From positions 1-5,787 of the forward strand of contig JAAXUD010000207.1 in assembly GCA_013336205.1 (NCBI GenBank): a DNA stretch of 5,787 nt, given 5' to 3'. The position numbers and the translations under genes were made by a program. This DNA is from Lentimicrobium sp. Lineage in GTDB: Bacteria > Bacteroidota > Bacteroidia > Bacteroidales > Lentimicrobiaceae. The notes below the pieces were generated by a model. The model was given only the letters and a program-made list of their open reading frames with translations, was not told where the DNA came from and made no database searches. Shown here piece after piece: positions 1 through 5,787 of the stretch (the first letter of the stretch is position 1; each line of letters starts with the position of its first letter).

Positions 1-541
1 TGTGTTCAACATTCTGCTTCAGGTGCTCGATGAAGGCCGGCTGACCGACAATAAAGGACGCACCGCTGATTTCAGGAACACTATAATAATTATGACTTCC
101 AACCTCGGCTCACAGATAATCAGTGAGAAAATGGCCGGGCTAACGGATGCTAACCGGGATATGGTATTTGAAATTACCCGGATGGAAGTTATGGGCCTGC
201 TCAAACAAACCATCAGGCCTGAATTCCTGAACAGGATAGATGAGTTTATTATGTTCAAACCCCTGACTGTTGATGAAATTTTGCAGATCGTAAAACTTCA
301 GATCAATAACCTGGCTTCCCTGTTATTGAAAAATGACATCAGGCTTACTATAACCGAAGGTGCCGTTGATCTGATCGCTTCAGAAGGCTTCGATCCGCAA
401 TACGGGGCAAGACCGGTAAAGCGGGTAATTCAGCGCCAGGTTTTAAATGAACTTTCAAAGAAAATTTTGTCAGGTGAAATTATTAAAGATTCAGCCATTA
501 TAATTGATGCCAAAGATGGAAAACTGACTTTCAGCAATTAA
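1..541 (+). CDS. clpB: ATP-dependent chaperone ClpB, C-terminal fragment (5' end outside window)
   Basis: This is the last 180 or so residues of a ClpB/Hsp104-type disaggregase, a cytoplasmic hexamer that works with DnaK to pull proteins out of aggregates. The frame is open at the window edge; the GTG at position 2 is an internal valine codon, not a start, since family members are about 860 residues long. Visible parts belong to the second AAA+ domain: the segment after Walker B (VFNILLQVLDEGRLTD), sensor 1 in TSN (visible residues 32-34), the arginine finger in RPEFLNRIDE (about residue 78), then the C-terminal small domain with GFDPQYGARPVKR, whose GAR arginine (about 137) is sensor 2. The wording around GRLTD and the short C-terminal tail fit ClpB rather than ClpA or ClpC. 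It ends with TAA, followed by a stem-loop. No damage is seen in the visible part. Confidence 0.95.
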   Translation, partial: VFNILLQVLDEGRLTDNKGRTADFRNTIIIMTSNLGSQIISEKMAGLTDANRDMVFEITRMEVMGLLKQTIRPEFLNRIDEFIMFKPLTVDEILQIVKLQINNLASLLLKNDIRLTITEGAVDLIASEGFDPQYGARPVKRVIQRQVLNELSKKILSGEIIKDSAIIIDAKDGKLTFSN

Positions 542-571
542 GTGACTGTTTGAGATTTATTATACTCTATG

Positions 572-613
572 AATTGTTCCGTCCCTGCCCTCCATGTCAG
601 GGACGGATCAATT
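572..613 (+). terminator. Stem-loop after clpB, possible terminator
   Basis: Inverted repeat 31 bp past the clpB stop. The left arm (572-587) and right arm (598-613) are 16 bases each with one mismatch (T577 against T608), around a 10-base loop. The core is GC-rich (CCGTCCCTG/CAGGGACGG). It is followed on the plus strand by an A-run, not a T-run, so it is not a textbook intrinsic terminator. It could end clpB transcription through structure, or stabilise the 3' end of the mRNA. The position and length of the stem support a role; the mechanism is inferred. Confidence 0.55.
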
Positions 614-710
614 AAAAAAGATATATAATATTAAACAAACTCTAATAATCAATCACTTTGAGCTAAAAAAAAATTACACCAAAATCAGTCTGCCAGAGAC
701 AGAAATTAAA

Positions 711-734
711 AAACAGACATGATCTCTGCTGTTT
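711..734. promoter_or_regulatory. Inverted repeat next to the transporter promoter, possible operator
   Basis: A perfect 6-base inverted repeat, AAACAG (711-716) and CTGTTT (729-734), separated by 12 bases, lies immediately upstream of the TAnnTTTG box at 737-744. It would cover the region where the upstream (-33) promoter element normally sits, and no good TTG element is seen there. Such placement suits a dimeric regulator binding site. A 6-base match in AT-rich DNA can also arise by chance, so the call is weak. Confidence 0.25.
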
Positions 735-736
735 CG

Positions 737-744
737 TAACTTTG
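737..744 (+). promoter_or_regulatory. Bacteroidota-type -7 promoter box for the transporter gene
   Basis: The sequence TAACTTTG fits the Bacteroidota primary sigma factor -7 consensus TAnnTTTG at all six fixed positions. It lies 19 bp before the ATG of the transporter gene, which would leave a short leader of roughly 10-15 bases. A convincing TTG element near -33 is not seen, so the promoter may be weak or regulated. The first three bases are also an in-frame TAA that closes the reading frame upstream of the start. Confidence 0.5.
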
Positions 745-763
745 CCCGCTAATTCAATTTACA

Positions 764-2362
764 ATGGACAATCTGATATCGGTAAGCTACCTGGCCTTAT
801 TTCTGATTATCAGCCTGGGGCTTTTGGCCGGCCGGGCAAAAATCAAAGGATTCTCGCTCGATATTTCAGCTGTTATCTTTATTGCCATGCTTATGGGGCA
901 TTTCGGATTCAGATTGCCTTCCGAATACCAGCACATTGGCTTGTTACTGTTTATTTTCACCATTGGAATACAATCAGGTCCGGGCTTTTTCAGAAGTTTC
1001 AAACAGTACGGCAAGCAACTCTTTATTATTGCGACAATAATTATAGCCAGCGGAGCACTGGTTACCTGGGGCATTTCTCAACTTTTGTCGATTGACAAAG
1101 CGCTCGCCGTTGGTCTTTTTAACGGAGCCATGACCAGCACTCCCGGACTGGCAGCAGCCGTGGAAGTCAGCGGTTCGCCCCTTGCTTCAATTGGCTATGG
1201 AATTGCTTACCCTTTTGGCGTTGTTGGCGTTGTGCTCTTCGTAAGCCTTCTTCCCAAACTTTTGAAGGTCGATTTCAAAAAAAGCGAGGAAGAATTTACA
1301 CAAAACCTCCGTCAAAGCTATCCTGAGTTTATCCCTGGAAATTTCCGGGTTGAAAACCCTAATATCAACGGAAAAAACCTGAAAGATCTGAAATTCAGAA
1401 CTGCCACCAAATGTGTTATATCCAGAGTTAAGCACAACGGGGTTACCTTAACTCCTTCGCGGGATACAATCTTATACACCGGCGACATCATCAGGGCACT
1501 GGGTACGGCTGAAGATCTCGAGAATGTTAAATTACTGATCGGACCAGCTACGGATGAATTGCTTGAACTGGACAAAGGGCACGATGTACAGTGGGTACTG
1601 GTCACAAGTAAGCAGGTAATTAACAAGCCATTACAGAAACTTAACCTCGGCGCCAACTACGATGCTACCGTGGTTCGAATCCGCAGAAGCGGAATTGAAC
1701 TCAAACCCATGCATTACACCATGCTGAGATTTGGCGACAGGCTGCTGGTAGCCACCAGCAAGGAAAGCATGCGACATGTAGTAAAACTCCTTGGAAACGA
1801 CGACAAGCGCCTCTCCGAAACGGATTTTCTCCCCATCACACTTGGGATTGTAATCGGAATCCTGGTGGGAATGATTAACATACCGGTTTTCGGACTTTTT
1901 AATTTCAGTCTCGGAATAACCGGAGGCGTTCTGGCTTCTGCGCTGGTCCTGAGTGGAATCGGCAAAACCGGCCCGATTATCTGGTCAATGTCAAGCAATG
2001 CCAACCAGTTGTTCAGGGAACTTGGGCTGCTTATGTTTCTGGCTACAGTTGGCTGTGAAGCAGGGGGACACATTGCCGGCACTTTCAGTGAATACGGCGC
2101 CAGCCTGCTTTTAGCCGGAGCGGCAATTACACTGATCCCTTTGATTATTGCATTTATTACCGGAAGATATCTTCTAAAGATGAATTTTCTGACGCTTATG
2201 GGTGTAATCACCGGAGGAATGACCAGCACCCCGGGCCTGGCGGCCATCAATTCACAATCGGACAGCGGAATTGCCCAGGTCGCTTACGCGGCTGTATATC
2301 CGCTGGCGCTTGTATTGATGATTGTATTTTCAAATATCCTGTTTAAACTGCCGGTGTTTTAA
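764..2362 (+). CDS. AspT/YidE-family putative transporter with two RCK_C domains
   Basis: A 532-residue inner-membrane protein of the aspartate:alanine exchanger (AAEx) family, close in length to E. coli YidE and YbjL and to AspT. Residues 1-165 form a first hydrophobic half and about 355-532 a second. The halves are visibly homologous: LLLFIFTIGIQSG...YG (about 61-83) resembles LLMFLATVGCEAG...YG, and the signature GAMTSTPGLAA (121-131) recurs as GGMTSTPGLAA (484-494). Between them lie two soluble RCK_C (TrkA_C) domains, about 190-260 and 278-345, each with a GD near the end (LYTGDIIRALG; LRFGDRLLVATS). Known family members exchange aspartate for alanine or export succinate; the substrate here cannot be told from sequence. 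The start is firm: an in-frame TAA sits 27 bp upstream with no other start codon between. The upstream DNA is AT-rich without a Shine-Dalgarno, as usual in this phylum. The gene stands alone, with its own promoter box, and converges on dnaX. Confidence 0.92.
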   Translation: MDNLISVSYLALFLIISLGLLAGRAKIKGFSLDISAVIFIAMLMGHFGFRLPSEYQHIGLLLFIFTIGIQSGPGFFRSFKQYGKQLFIIATIIIASGALVTWGISQLLSIDKALAVGLFNGAMTSTPGLAAAVEVSGSPLASIGYGIAYPFGVVGVVLFVSLLPKLLKVDFKKSEEEFTQNLRQSYPEFIPGNFRVENPNINGKNLKDLKFRTATKCVISRVKHNGVTLTPSRDTILYTGDIIRALGTAEDLENVKLLIGPATDELLELDKGHDVQWVLVTSKQVINKPLQKLNLGANYDATVVRIRRSGIELKPMHYTMLRFGDRLLVATSKESMRHVVKLLGNDDKRLSETDFLPITLGIVIGILVGMINIPVFGLFNFSLGITGGVLASALVLSGIGKTGPIIWSMSSNANQLFRELGLLMFLATVGCEAGGHIAGTFSEYGASLLLAGAAITLIPLIIAFITGRYLLKMNFLTLMGVITGGMTSTPGLAAINSQSDSGIAQVAYAAVYPLALVLMIVFSNILFKLPVF

Positions 2363-2436
2363 CTTCTCAACATCAGGGCAAAGAAAGCTCAGGTCAAAAA
2401 CAGTACACTTAAAAAACACTCAACTTTCCTCAGAAT

Positions 2437-4245
2437 TTACATTTCAATATCAAGGTTCAACTGATCTTTCAGCTTTCGGATATCGGGGGCATTGCGCTCC
2501 ATTGCTTCAAACTTTTCGGTATCGGTGTATGGCTTCCGGTCTGCTGCAGGTTTATCAATAATCAGGGTCTCTATTGATATTGAAGTATTCCTGAGCTTTT
2601 TCCTTAAAAACGTTACCAATTCAGGCCGGTTGTTAAATATATCGCCTTCCTGGATTTTATTTTCAACGCTTATAACAATTGAGTTATCCTCATTCAGTAT
2701 TGGATTGCGGCAAGTTAAGGTCGCATAAAGATTTGGCAACTGCCTGGCAACCGTAACGGCCATTTCTGACCAAACCTTTTCAAGATCTGACTGGGTAAAC
2801 GCTTCACTTTGCTCAGGCAATACTTCTTCTTTGATTAATTGTTTTTCTTCAGGTTCATTTATGGTATTTTTCGTTCCCTGATTCATGAGGTTTCCAACAT
2901 TCAAGCCTGTGTAGCTTTTTGAAATAGTTGCCGGCGGCGTATTGGCCGGCTCAATAACTACCGGTTTTTCCTGAACAACGGGTTCCGCCGGGGGAACTTC
3001 CACAGGCTTGGGCAGAATGTTGATGACAGGTTCTTCAACTTTCGCAGCAGGAGGTAGTGGCGCAGGTGTAACAGGTGGTGTAACTTTTGACGGCTCACTG
3101 CTGGCAGGCTTCAGCGGCGCCATCGCAGGCCTGGTCAATGCATCGGCATTGGGATTTGCCAGAATACACAATTGCATCAGCGCTATTTCGAGGTGAAGGC
3201 GTTTACTGTTGCTGTTGCGGTAGTTCAAATCACATTCATTGCAAAGGTCAAGTGCTTTTAAAAGGAATCCTGCACTACATTGAACAGCCTGCATCAGGTA
3301 TTGATTCCGGATATTTGCGCTGGTATCCAATAGTTTCAAAGTTTCCTTATCCTGACCCACTAACAGGTCTCTGAGGTGTTGCGTTAAACCTGCTATGAAA
3401 TGCTGGCCCTCAAATCCATTTTCAATTATTTCATTCAGGGTGAGCAATGAGTTGCTGATGTCCCCTCTTAGCAGGTAGTCAGTAATCTTAAAATAATAAT
3501 CATGATCCAGCACATTAAGATTCTCGATTACCTGCTTGTAAGAAAGCTTGTTACCAGCATAACTTACAAGCTGGTCAAACATTGAGAGTGCGTCGCGTAA
3601 TGCTCCATCAGCTTTTTGGGCAATCACATGCAACGCATCCACTTCGGCCTCAATATGTTCATTTTCTGCGACATAGGCAAGATGCCCGGCAATATCCTCC
3701 ACACTAATGCGCTTGAAGTCAAAGATCTGACAACGCGATAAAATCGTTGGCATAATCTTGTGCTTCTCGGTGGTTGCCAGTATAAATTTCGCGTAGGCAG
3801 GCGGTTCTTCCAGGGTTTTCAGAAATGCGTTAAAAGCCGATGCAGAAAGCATATGAACCTCATCGATAATATAAACCTTGTACTTTCCTGATTGTGGTGG
3901 GATACGCACCTGGTCTACCAGGTTGCGAATATCATCCACTGAGTTATTGGAAGCAGCATCCAGCTCATAAATATTGAAGGAAGAGGATTTGGTGAATGTA
4001 ACACATTGCGAACAGGTTCCACAGGCTTCACCTTCCGGGGTAATATTTTCACAGTTGATGGTCTTGGCCATAATACGGGCACAGGTAGTTTTGCCCACCC
4101 CCCTGGGACCGGTAAAAAGAAACGCCTGTGCTATCTGCTGGTTGCGGATGGCATTTTTAAGCGTATTGGTAATTGAAGCCTGGCCAACTACAGTGGCAAA
4201 GGTGGCTGGCCGGTATTTACGCGCCGATACTATAAAACTATCCAT
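2437..4245 (-). CDS. dnaX: DNA polymerase III subunit gamma/tau
   Basis: Complete 602-residue clamp-loader ATPase, which loads the sliding clamp and links polymerase and helicase at the replication fork. The N terminus (FIVSARKYRPATF) is typical. Seen in order: Walker A GPRGVGKT (46-53); a zinc-binding set C65, C75, C78, C81; Walker B VYIIDEVH (124-131); sensor 1 ATTE (157-160); arginine finger SRC (170-172); sensor 2 GALRDALS (214-221); a helical collar domain to about 363 ending in RLHLEIALMQLC. A proline-rich linker (about 365-440) follows, then a C-terminal domain (about 455-602) ending in YTDTEKFEAMERNAPDIRKL, a pattern I associate with Bacteroidota DnaX. All key residues are present. 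The ATG is firm: an in-frame TGA (4272-4270) lies nine codons upstream with no start codon between. The coding strand has no A-run longer than five, so E. coli-type frameshifting to a short gamma form looks unlikely. It is monocistronic here and converges on the transporter gene, 74 bp apart, with no clear terminator between. Confidence 0.97.
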   Translation of the reverse strand: MDSFIVSARKYRPATFATVVGQASITNTLKNAIRNQQIAQAFLFTGPRGVGKTTCARIMAKTINCENITPEGEACGTCSQCVTFTKSSSFNIYELDAASNNSVDDIRNLVDQVRIPPQSGKYKVYIIDEVHMLSASAFNAFLKTLEEPPAYAKFILATTEKHKIMPTILSRCQIFDFKRISVEDIAGHLAYVAENEHIEAEVDALHVIAQKADGALRDALSMFDQLVSYAGNKLSYKQVIENLNVLDHDYYFKITDYLLRGDISNSLLTLNEIIENGFEGQHFIAGLTQHLRDLLVGQDKETLKLLDTSANIRNQYLMQAVQCSAGFLLKALDLCNECDLNYRNSNSKRLHLEIALMQLCILANPNADALTRPAMAPLKPASSEPSKVTPPVTPAPLPPAAKVEEPVINILPKPVEVPPAEPVVQEKPVVIEPANTPPATISKSYTGLNVGNLMNQGTKNTINEPEEKQLIKEEVLPEQSEAFTQSDLEKVWSEMAVTVARQLPNLYATLTCRNPILNEDNSIVISVENKIQEGDIFNNRPELVTFLRKKLRNTSISIETLIIDKPAADRKPYTDTEKFEAMERNAPDIRKLKDQLNLDIEM

Positions 4246-4270
4246 TCGATGCTTAATATTTTTGGGATGT

Positions 4271-4278
4271 CAAACATA
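4271..4278 (-). promoter_or_regulatory. Bacteroidota-type -7 promoter box for dnaX
   Basis: Read on the minus strand this is TATGTTTG, matching TAnnTTTG at every fixed position. It ends 25 bp before the dnaX ATG, giving a predicted AT-rich leader of about 20 bases. No clear TTG element is visible at the usual distance upstream. Its placement directly before a gene start, and the similar box before the transporter gene, support the call. Confidence 0.5.
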
Positions 4279-4518
4279 CATGAAAAAATAACGTAAACCG
4301 ACCTCCTGTTGATAAATTCAAGCGTTCAACCCTCAAATAAATTGCACAAAATACGCTGTTCCCTAATCAATCCAATAGTTAAACGCATATTTAGTTGTTT
4401 GCAGATTAACTTGAGGTTTTAGGTAAAGCGCTGAATGAAGCAAAAAATGAAATTAAAGATCTATCATTTAACCGGATTTATCCCTGCCCGGGCGGCTACT
4501 TCATTTTGAAGCAATTTC

Positions 4519-4549
4519 AGTCTGTCGAGTCGGTCAGACAGGTTTTTTT
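4519..4549 (+). terminator. Terminator-like hairpin with T-run on the plus strand, no gene upstream
   Basis: An 8-bp stem, 4519-4526 with 4537-4544, including two G-T wobbles and the Watson-Crick core CTGTC/GACAG, around a 10-base loop. It ends in seven consecutive T (4543-4549). An alternative fold pairs GTCTG (4520-4524) with CAGAC (4535-4539). It has the form of an intrinsic terminator reading rightward, yet both flanking genes read leftward. It may close an unannotated small transcript, or be part of a repeat element. Confidence 0.5.
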
Positions 4550-4570
4550 ATCTGCGCTAAGTCGGGTAAA

Positions 4571-4594
4571 CTTCTTACTTCTTACTTCTTACTT
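4571..4594. repeat. Tandem 7-bp repeat, CTTCTTA unit
   Basis: Three perfect copies of CTTCTTA (4571-4577, 4578-4584, 4585-4591) plus a partial fourth. It runs directly into the CCGAAAT array, with both sharing the C at the joint. Confidence 0.9.
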
Positions 4595-4626
4595 CCGAAA
4601 TCCGAAATCCGAAATCCGAAATCCGA
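4595..4626. repeat. Tandem 7-bp repeat, CCGAAAT unit
   Basis: Four perfect copies of CCGAAAT (4595-4622) plus CCGA (4623-4626), in head-to-tail order. The unit length equals that of the two other arrays nearby, although the unit sequence is different. Confidence 0.93.
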
Positions 4627-4648
4627 CTTCCCTGGTTCTTTTGTCAAT

Positions 4649-4669
4649 TGTCTCACCCCTTCAGGGTGA
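4649..4669. repeat. 21-bp hairpin repeat, copy 1
   Basis: Begins TGTCTCA. Bases 4653-4669 form a 6-bp stem, TCACCC with GGGTGA, around the loop CTTCA. It is identical to the copy at 4700-4720 except at 4656 (C) and 4666 (G), which pair with each other in the stem. Confidence 0.8.
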
Positions 4670-4699
4670 TGCTTGTTTTTTACTCCTCACTTGCTTTGA

Positions 4700-4720
4700 T
4701 GTCTCAGCCCTTCAGGCTGA
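4700..4720. repeat. 21-bp hairpin repeat, copy 2
   Basis: Begins TGTCTCA. Bases 4704-4720 form a 6-bp stem, TCAGCC with GGCTGA, around the same CTTCA loop as copy 1. The two differences from copy 1 (G4707 and C4717) swap a C-G pair for a G-C pair, so the stem is kept. Same orientation as copy 1, offset by exactly 51 bp. Confidence 0.8.
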
Positions 4721-4760
4721 AAGTAAACATCTCAGACTTCCGTCCTCTGACTTGTCTCTT

Positions 4761-4799
4761 ACTTATTACTTTTTACTTTTTACTTTTTACTTTTTACTT
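4761..4799. repeat. Tandem 7-bp repeat, ACTTTTT unit, at the 3' end of the DUF5103 gene
   Basis: Four perfect copies of ACTTTTT (4768-4795) plus ACTT, preceded by one degenerate copy (ACTTATT, 4761-4767). It ends 2 bp before the stop codon of the leftward gene, so it would be transcribed as the start of that gene's 3' untranslated region, reading as AAAAAGT units. Confidence 0.92.
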
Positions 4800-4801
4800 G
4801 A

Positions 4802-5787
4802 CTAATAATCAACCACTTTAACCGCGATCAGGCGGTCATAGCGGGTGCCGGGTTCACGGTGATAAACCAGCACGGTGTATGCGTTCCTGGTCTCAAAACG
4901 ATCACCTTCAATAGGTGCGGTTTCAGCAATTGACTTGCCATCGGGCAGGTAGACATAAAGATAATTATAATAGCCTTGTTTGAGGTATAGCCGTGCTTCA
5001 TAACCCTGCCTGGCAAAATTGTATTCCATGCGGCCCGGCCCCGATGCTGAAGCCGGACTATTGCCGGGGGCAAAAAACTGCCAATCAGTGAGCGCACCCA
5101 TAATATAAATCCCACCGCCCTTTAGCGGGGCCTCGTAAGGCAAAAAGAAGTCGACCCATACATACTCAGATTCAGTAACCGGATCGTTGGCATCCTCAGT
5201 TTTAATGAATCGCTGTCCGTTCATATCTGATTCGGTGATGTAGGGTGCTGTAGCCTTTACTTTATCAGGCAAAAGCCTGACATGATAACCATCACTCCGA
5301 TTTTCAAGCGCATCCACGCGGTCTGACTGGTAACGAAGGCTCTTAATATCAAAATAACGGAATTCATTACCGGCCGCGAATACGATGGTGCCATCGTTGT
5401 ATCGGTAATCATATTCATCACCCCGAATCATCATTGGCTTAATACCCCACAAGGCATTATCCCATCGTTGATTCTGCATAACCACCACTTTCATATCACG
5501 TTGGGGTTCGCTAATATGATAGGCACCACTGTAAATGGAAAACGACACTTCGTGGTGAGTAAACCGTTGGCTGATAATATTGGCAGCCCTTACGTTACCT
5601 TCGACTGTGACCAAAGGTTCAACCACCATAAAACGCCTGGTAAGGATTGGATTTTCGGGCTCCCCATCGGGGAATACCTTTAAAATATAATTCCCTGAGA
5701 GATTGAACCTGAAATTTTCATTTGGAATAACCAGGCTGTAATTGGTGAACATCTGCAGGGTGTTGTATGAAAACCGGTATTCCCGGA
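4802..5787 (-). CDS. DUF5103 protein, type IX secretion system plug family, C-terminal part (5' end outside window)
   Basis: The reading frame is open to the right edge of the window, so 327 residues are visible of a family usually around 400 or more. The ATG at 5752 is probably internal: the codons before it (REYRFSYNTLQ) continue the family pattern. Family knowledge: DUF5103 proteins include the periplasmic plug subunit that closes the SprA translocon of the type IX secretion system in Flavobacterium johnsoniae. Visible features include an N-terminal beta-rich stretch with LSGNYILKVF and a conserved TRRFMVVEP, then a C-terminal Ig/E-set-like domain resembling carbohydrate-binding module 48 (GGGIYIMGALTDWQF, then LKQGYYNYLYVY, IEGDRFETRNAYTVLVYHREPGTRYDRL split across the end). 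No signal peptide can be judged because the start is missing. The gene ends in TAG, directly followed by a 7-bp repeat array. It points to a Bacteroidota host that secretes adhesins or enzymes through T9SS. Confidence 0.88.
   Translation of the reverse strand, partial: REYRFSYNTLQMFTNYSLVIPNENFRFNLSGNYILKVFPDGEPENPILTRRFMVVEPLVTVEGNVRAANIISQRFTHHEVSFSIYSGAYHISEPQRDMKVVVMQNQRWDNALWGIKPMMIRGDEYDYRYNDGTIVFAAGNEFRYFDIKSLRYQSDRVDALENRSDGYHVRLLPDKVKATAPYITESDMNGQRFIKTEDANDPVTESEYVWVDFFLPYEAPLKGGGIYIMGALTDWQFFAPGNSPASASGPGRMEYNFARQGYEARLYLKQGYYNYLYVYLPDGKSIAETAPIEGDRFETRNAYTVLVYHREPGTRYDRLIAVKVVDY

Larger units (their letters stand above)
4246..4801. other. Long non-coding region between dnaX and the DUF5103 gene
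   Basis: 556 bp without a supported gene. The dnaX side (4246-4430) holds only the dnaX promoter box. Then come a 24-codon plus-strand ORF (4435-4509), the 8-bp palindrome GCCCGGGC (4486-4493), a short hairpin CTTCA-TTT-TGAAG (4499-4511) and a terminator-like hairpin (4519-4549). From 4571 to 4799 the region is mostly simple-sequence and palindromic repeats: CTTCTTA, CCGAAAT and ACTTTTT tandem arrays, all with a 7-bp unit, and two copies of a 21-bp hairpin repeat. The open plus-strand frame through the repeats (from about 4506) translates repeat DNA and is not a credible gene. No tRNA or transposase is seen. Confidence 0.8.

Noticed and set aside
653..660. TCACTTTG, a near match to the TAnnTTTG promoter box
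   Set aside because: It lacks the important A at the second position, has no upstream TTG, and is over 100 bp from the transporter start, where a better box exists.
2341..2436. Possible bidirectional terminator between the converging transporter and dnaX genes
   Set aside because: GTGTTTTAA (2354-2362) can pair only imperfectly with TTAAAAAACAC (2409-2419) over a loop of more than 40 bases and almost without G-C pairs. It is too weak to call.
2437..4245. Programmed frameshift sites in dnaX at A5 runs in the linker and C-terminal coding region
   Set aside because: All A-runs on the coding strand are five long. None forms an X-XXY-YYZ heptamer in the reading frame.
4317..4388. Minus-strand mini-ORF of 20 codons beginning MRLTIGLIRE, which recalls the N terminus of alanine/lysine dehydrogenase-type proteins
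   Set aside because: Only about eight residues resemble the family, the following codons do not, and a stop follows quickly. Chance is the better explanation than a gene remnant.
4571..4799. CRISPR-like array
   Set aside because: Units are 7 bp and directly adjacent without spacers. The two 21-bp repeats are only a pair and too short, and no cas gene is present.
4506..4805. 99-codon plus-strand open frame across the repeat region
   Set aside because: It starts at TTG, and its translation is mostly the repeat DNA itself (RNPKSEIRNP, YYFLLFTFYFLL). It overlaps the DUF5103 stop and no domain is recognisable. The absence of stops follows from the composition of the repeats.

Overview
The window looks like a chromosomal segment of a Bacteroidota genome, probably Bacteroidales-like. 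Three things support this: a type IX secretion plug (DUF5103) protein, a family restricted to that phylum; Bacteroidota-type TAnnTTTG promoter boxes in front of two genes; and AT-rich translation starts without a clear Shine-Dalgarno sequence. The proteins also read like Bacteroidota versions of ClpB and DnaX.

Layout. Positions 1-541 (+) hold the C-terminal end of the disaggregase gene clpB, cut off by the window start. A spacer of about 220 bp follows, with a 16-bp stem-loop just after clpB and a promoter box just before the next gene. Positions 764-2362 (+) encode a complete AspT/YidE-type transporter with two homologous membrane halves around two RCK_C (TrkA_C) domains. It converges, across 74 bp, on a complete dnaX (DNA polymerase III gamma/tau subunit) at 2437-4245 (-). 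After the non-coding stretch 4246-4801 comes a 5'-truncated DUF5103 gene at 4802-5787 (-), which runs off the right edge.

The genes are housekeeping or envelope functions: protein disaggregation, transport, replication clamp loading and T9SS translocon gating. They do not form an obvious pathway. Both complete genes have firm starts, because an in-frame stop lies shortly upstream with no alternative start codon between.

The least ordinary part is the 556-bp region between dnaX and the DUF5103 gene. It contains a plus-strand terminator-like hairpin with no annotated gene to terminate, preceded by a 24-codon ORF. It also has three different tandem repeats that all have a 7-bp unit, and two 21-bp repeats 51 bp apart whose only two differences are a compensatory base-pair swap in a hairpin stem. 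This suggests a dispersed repeat family or structured RNA/DNA element, but that cannot be proven from one locus. I found no CRISPR array, tRNA, rRNA, insertion sequence or defence system.
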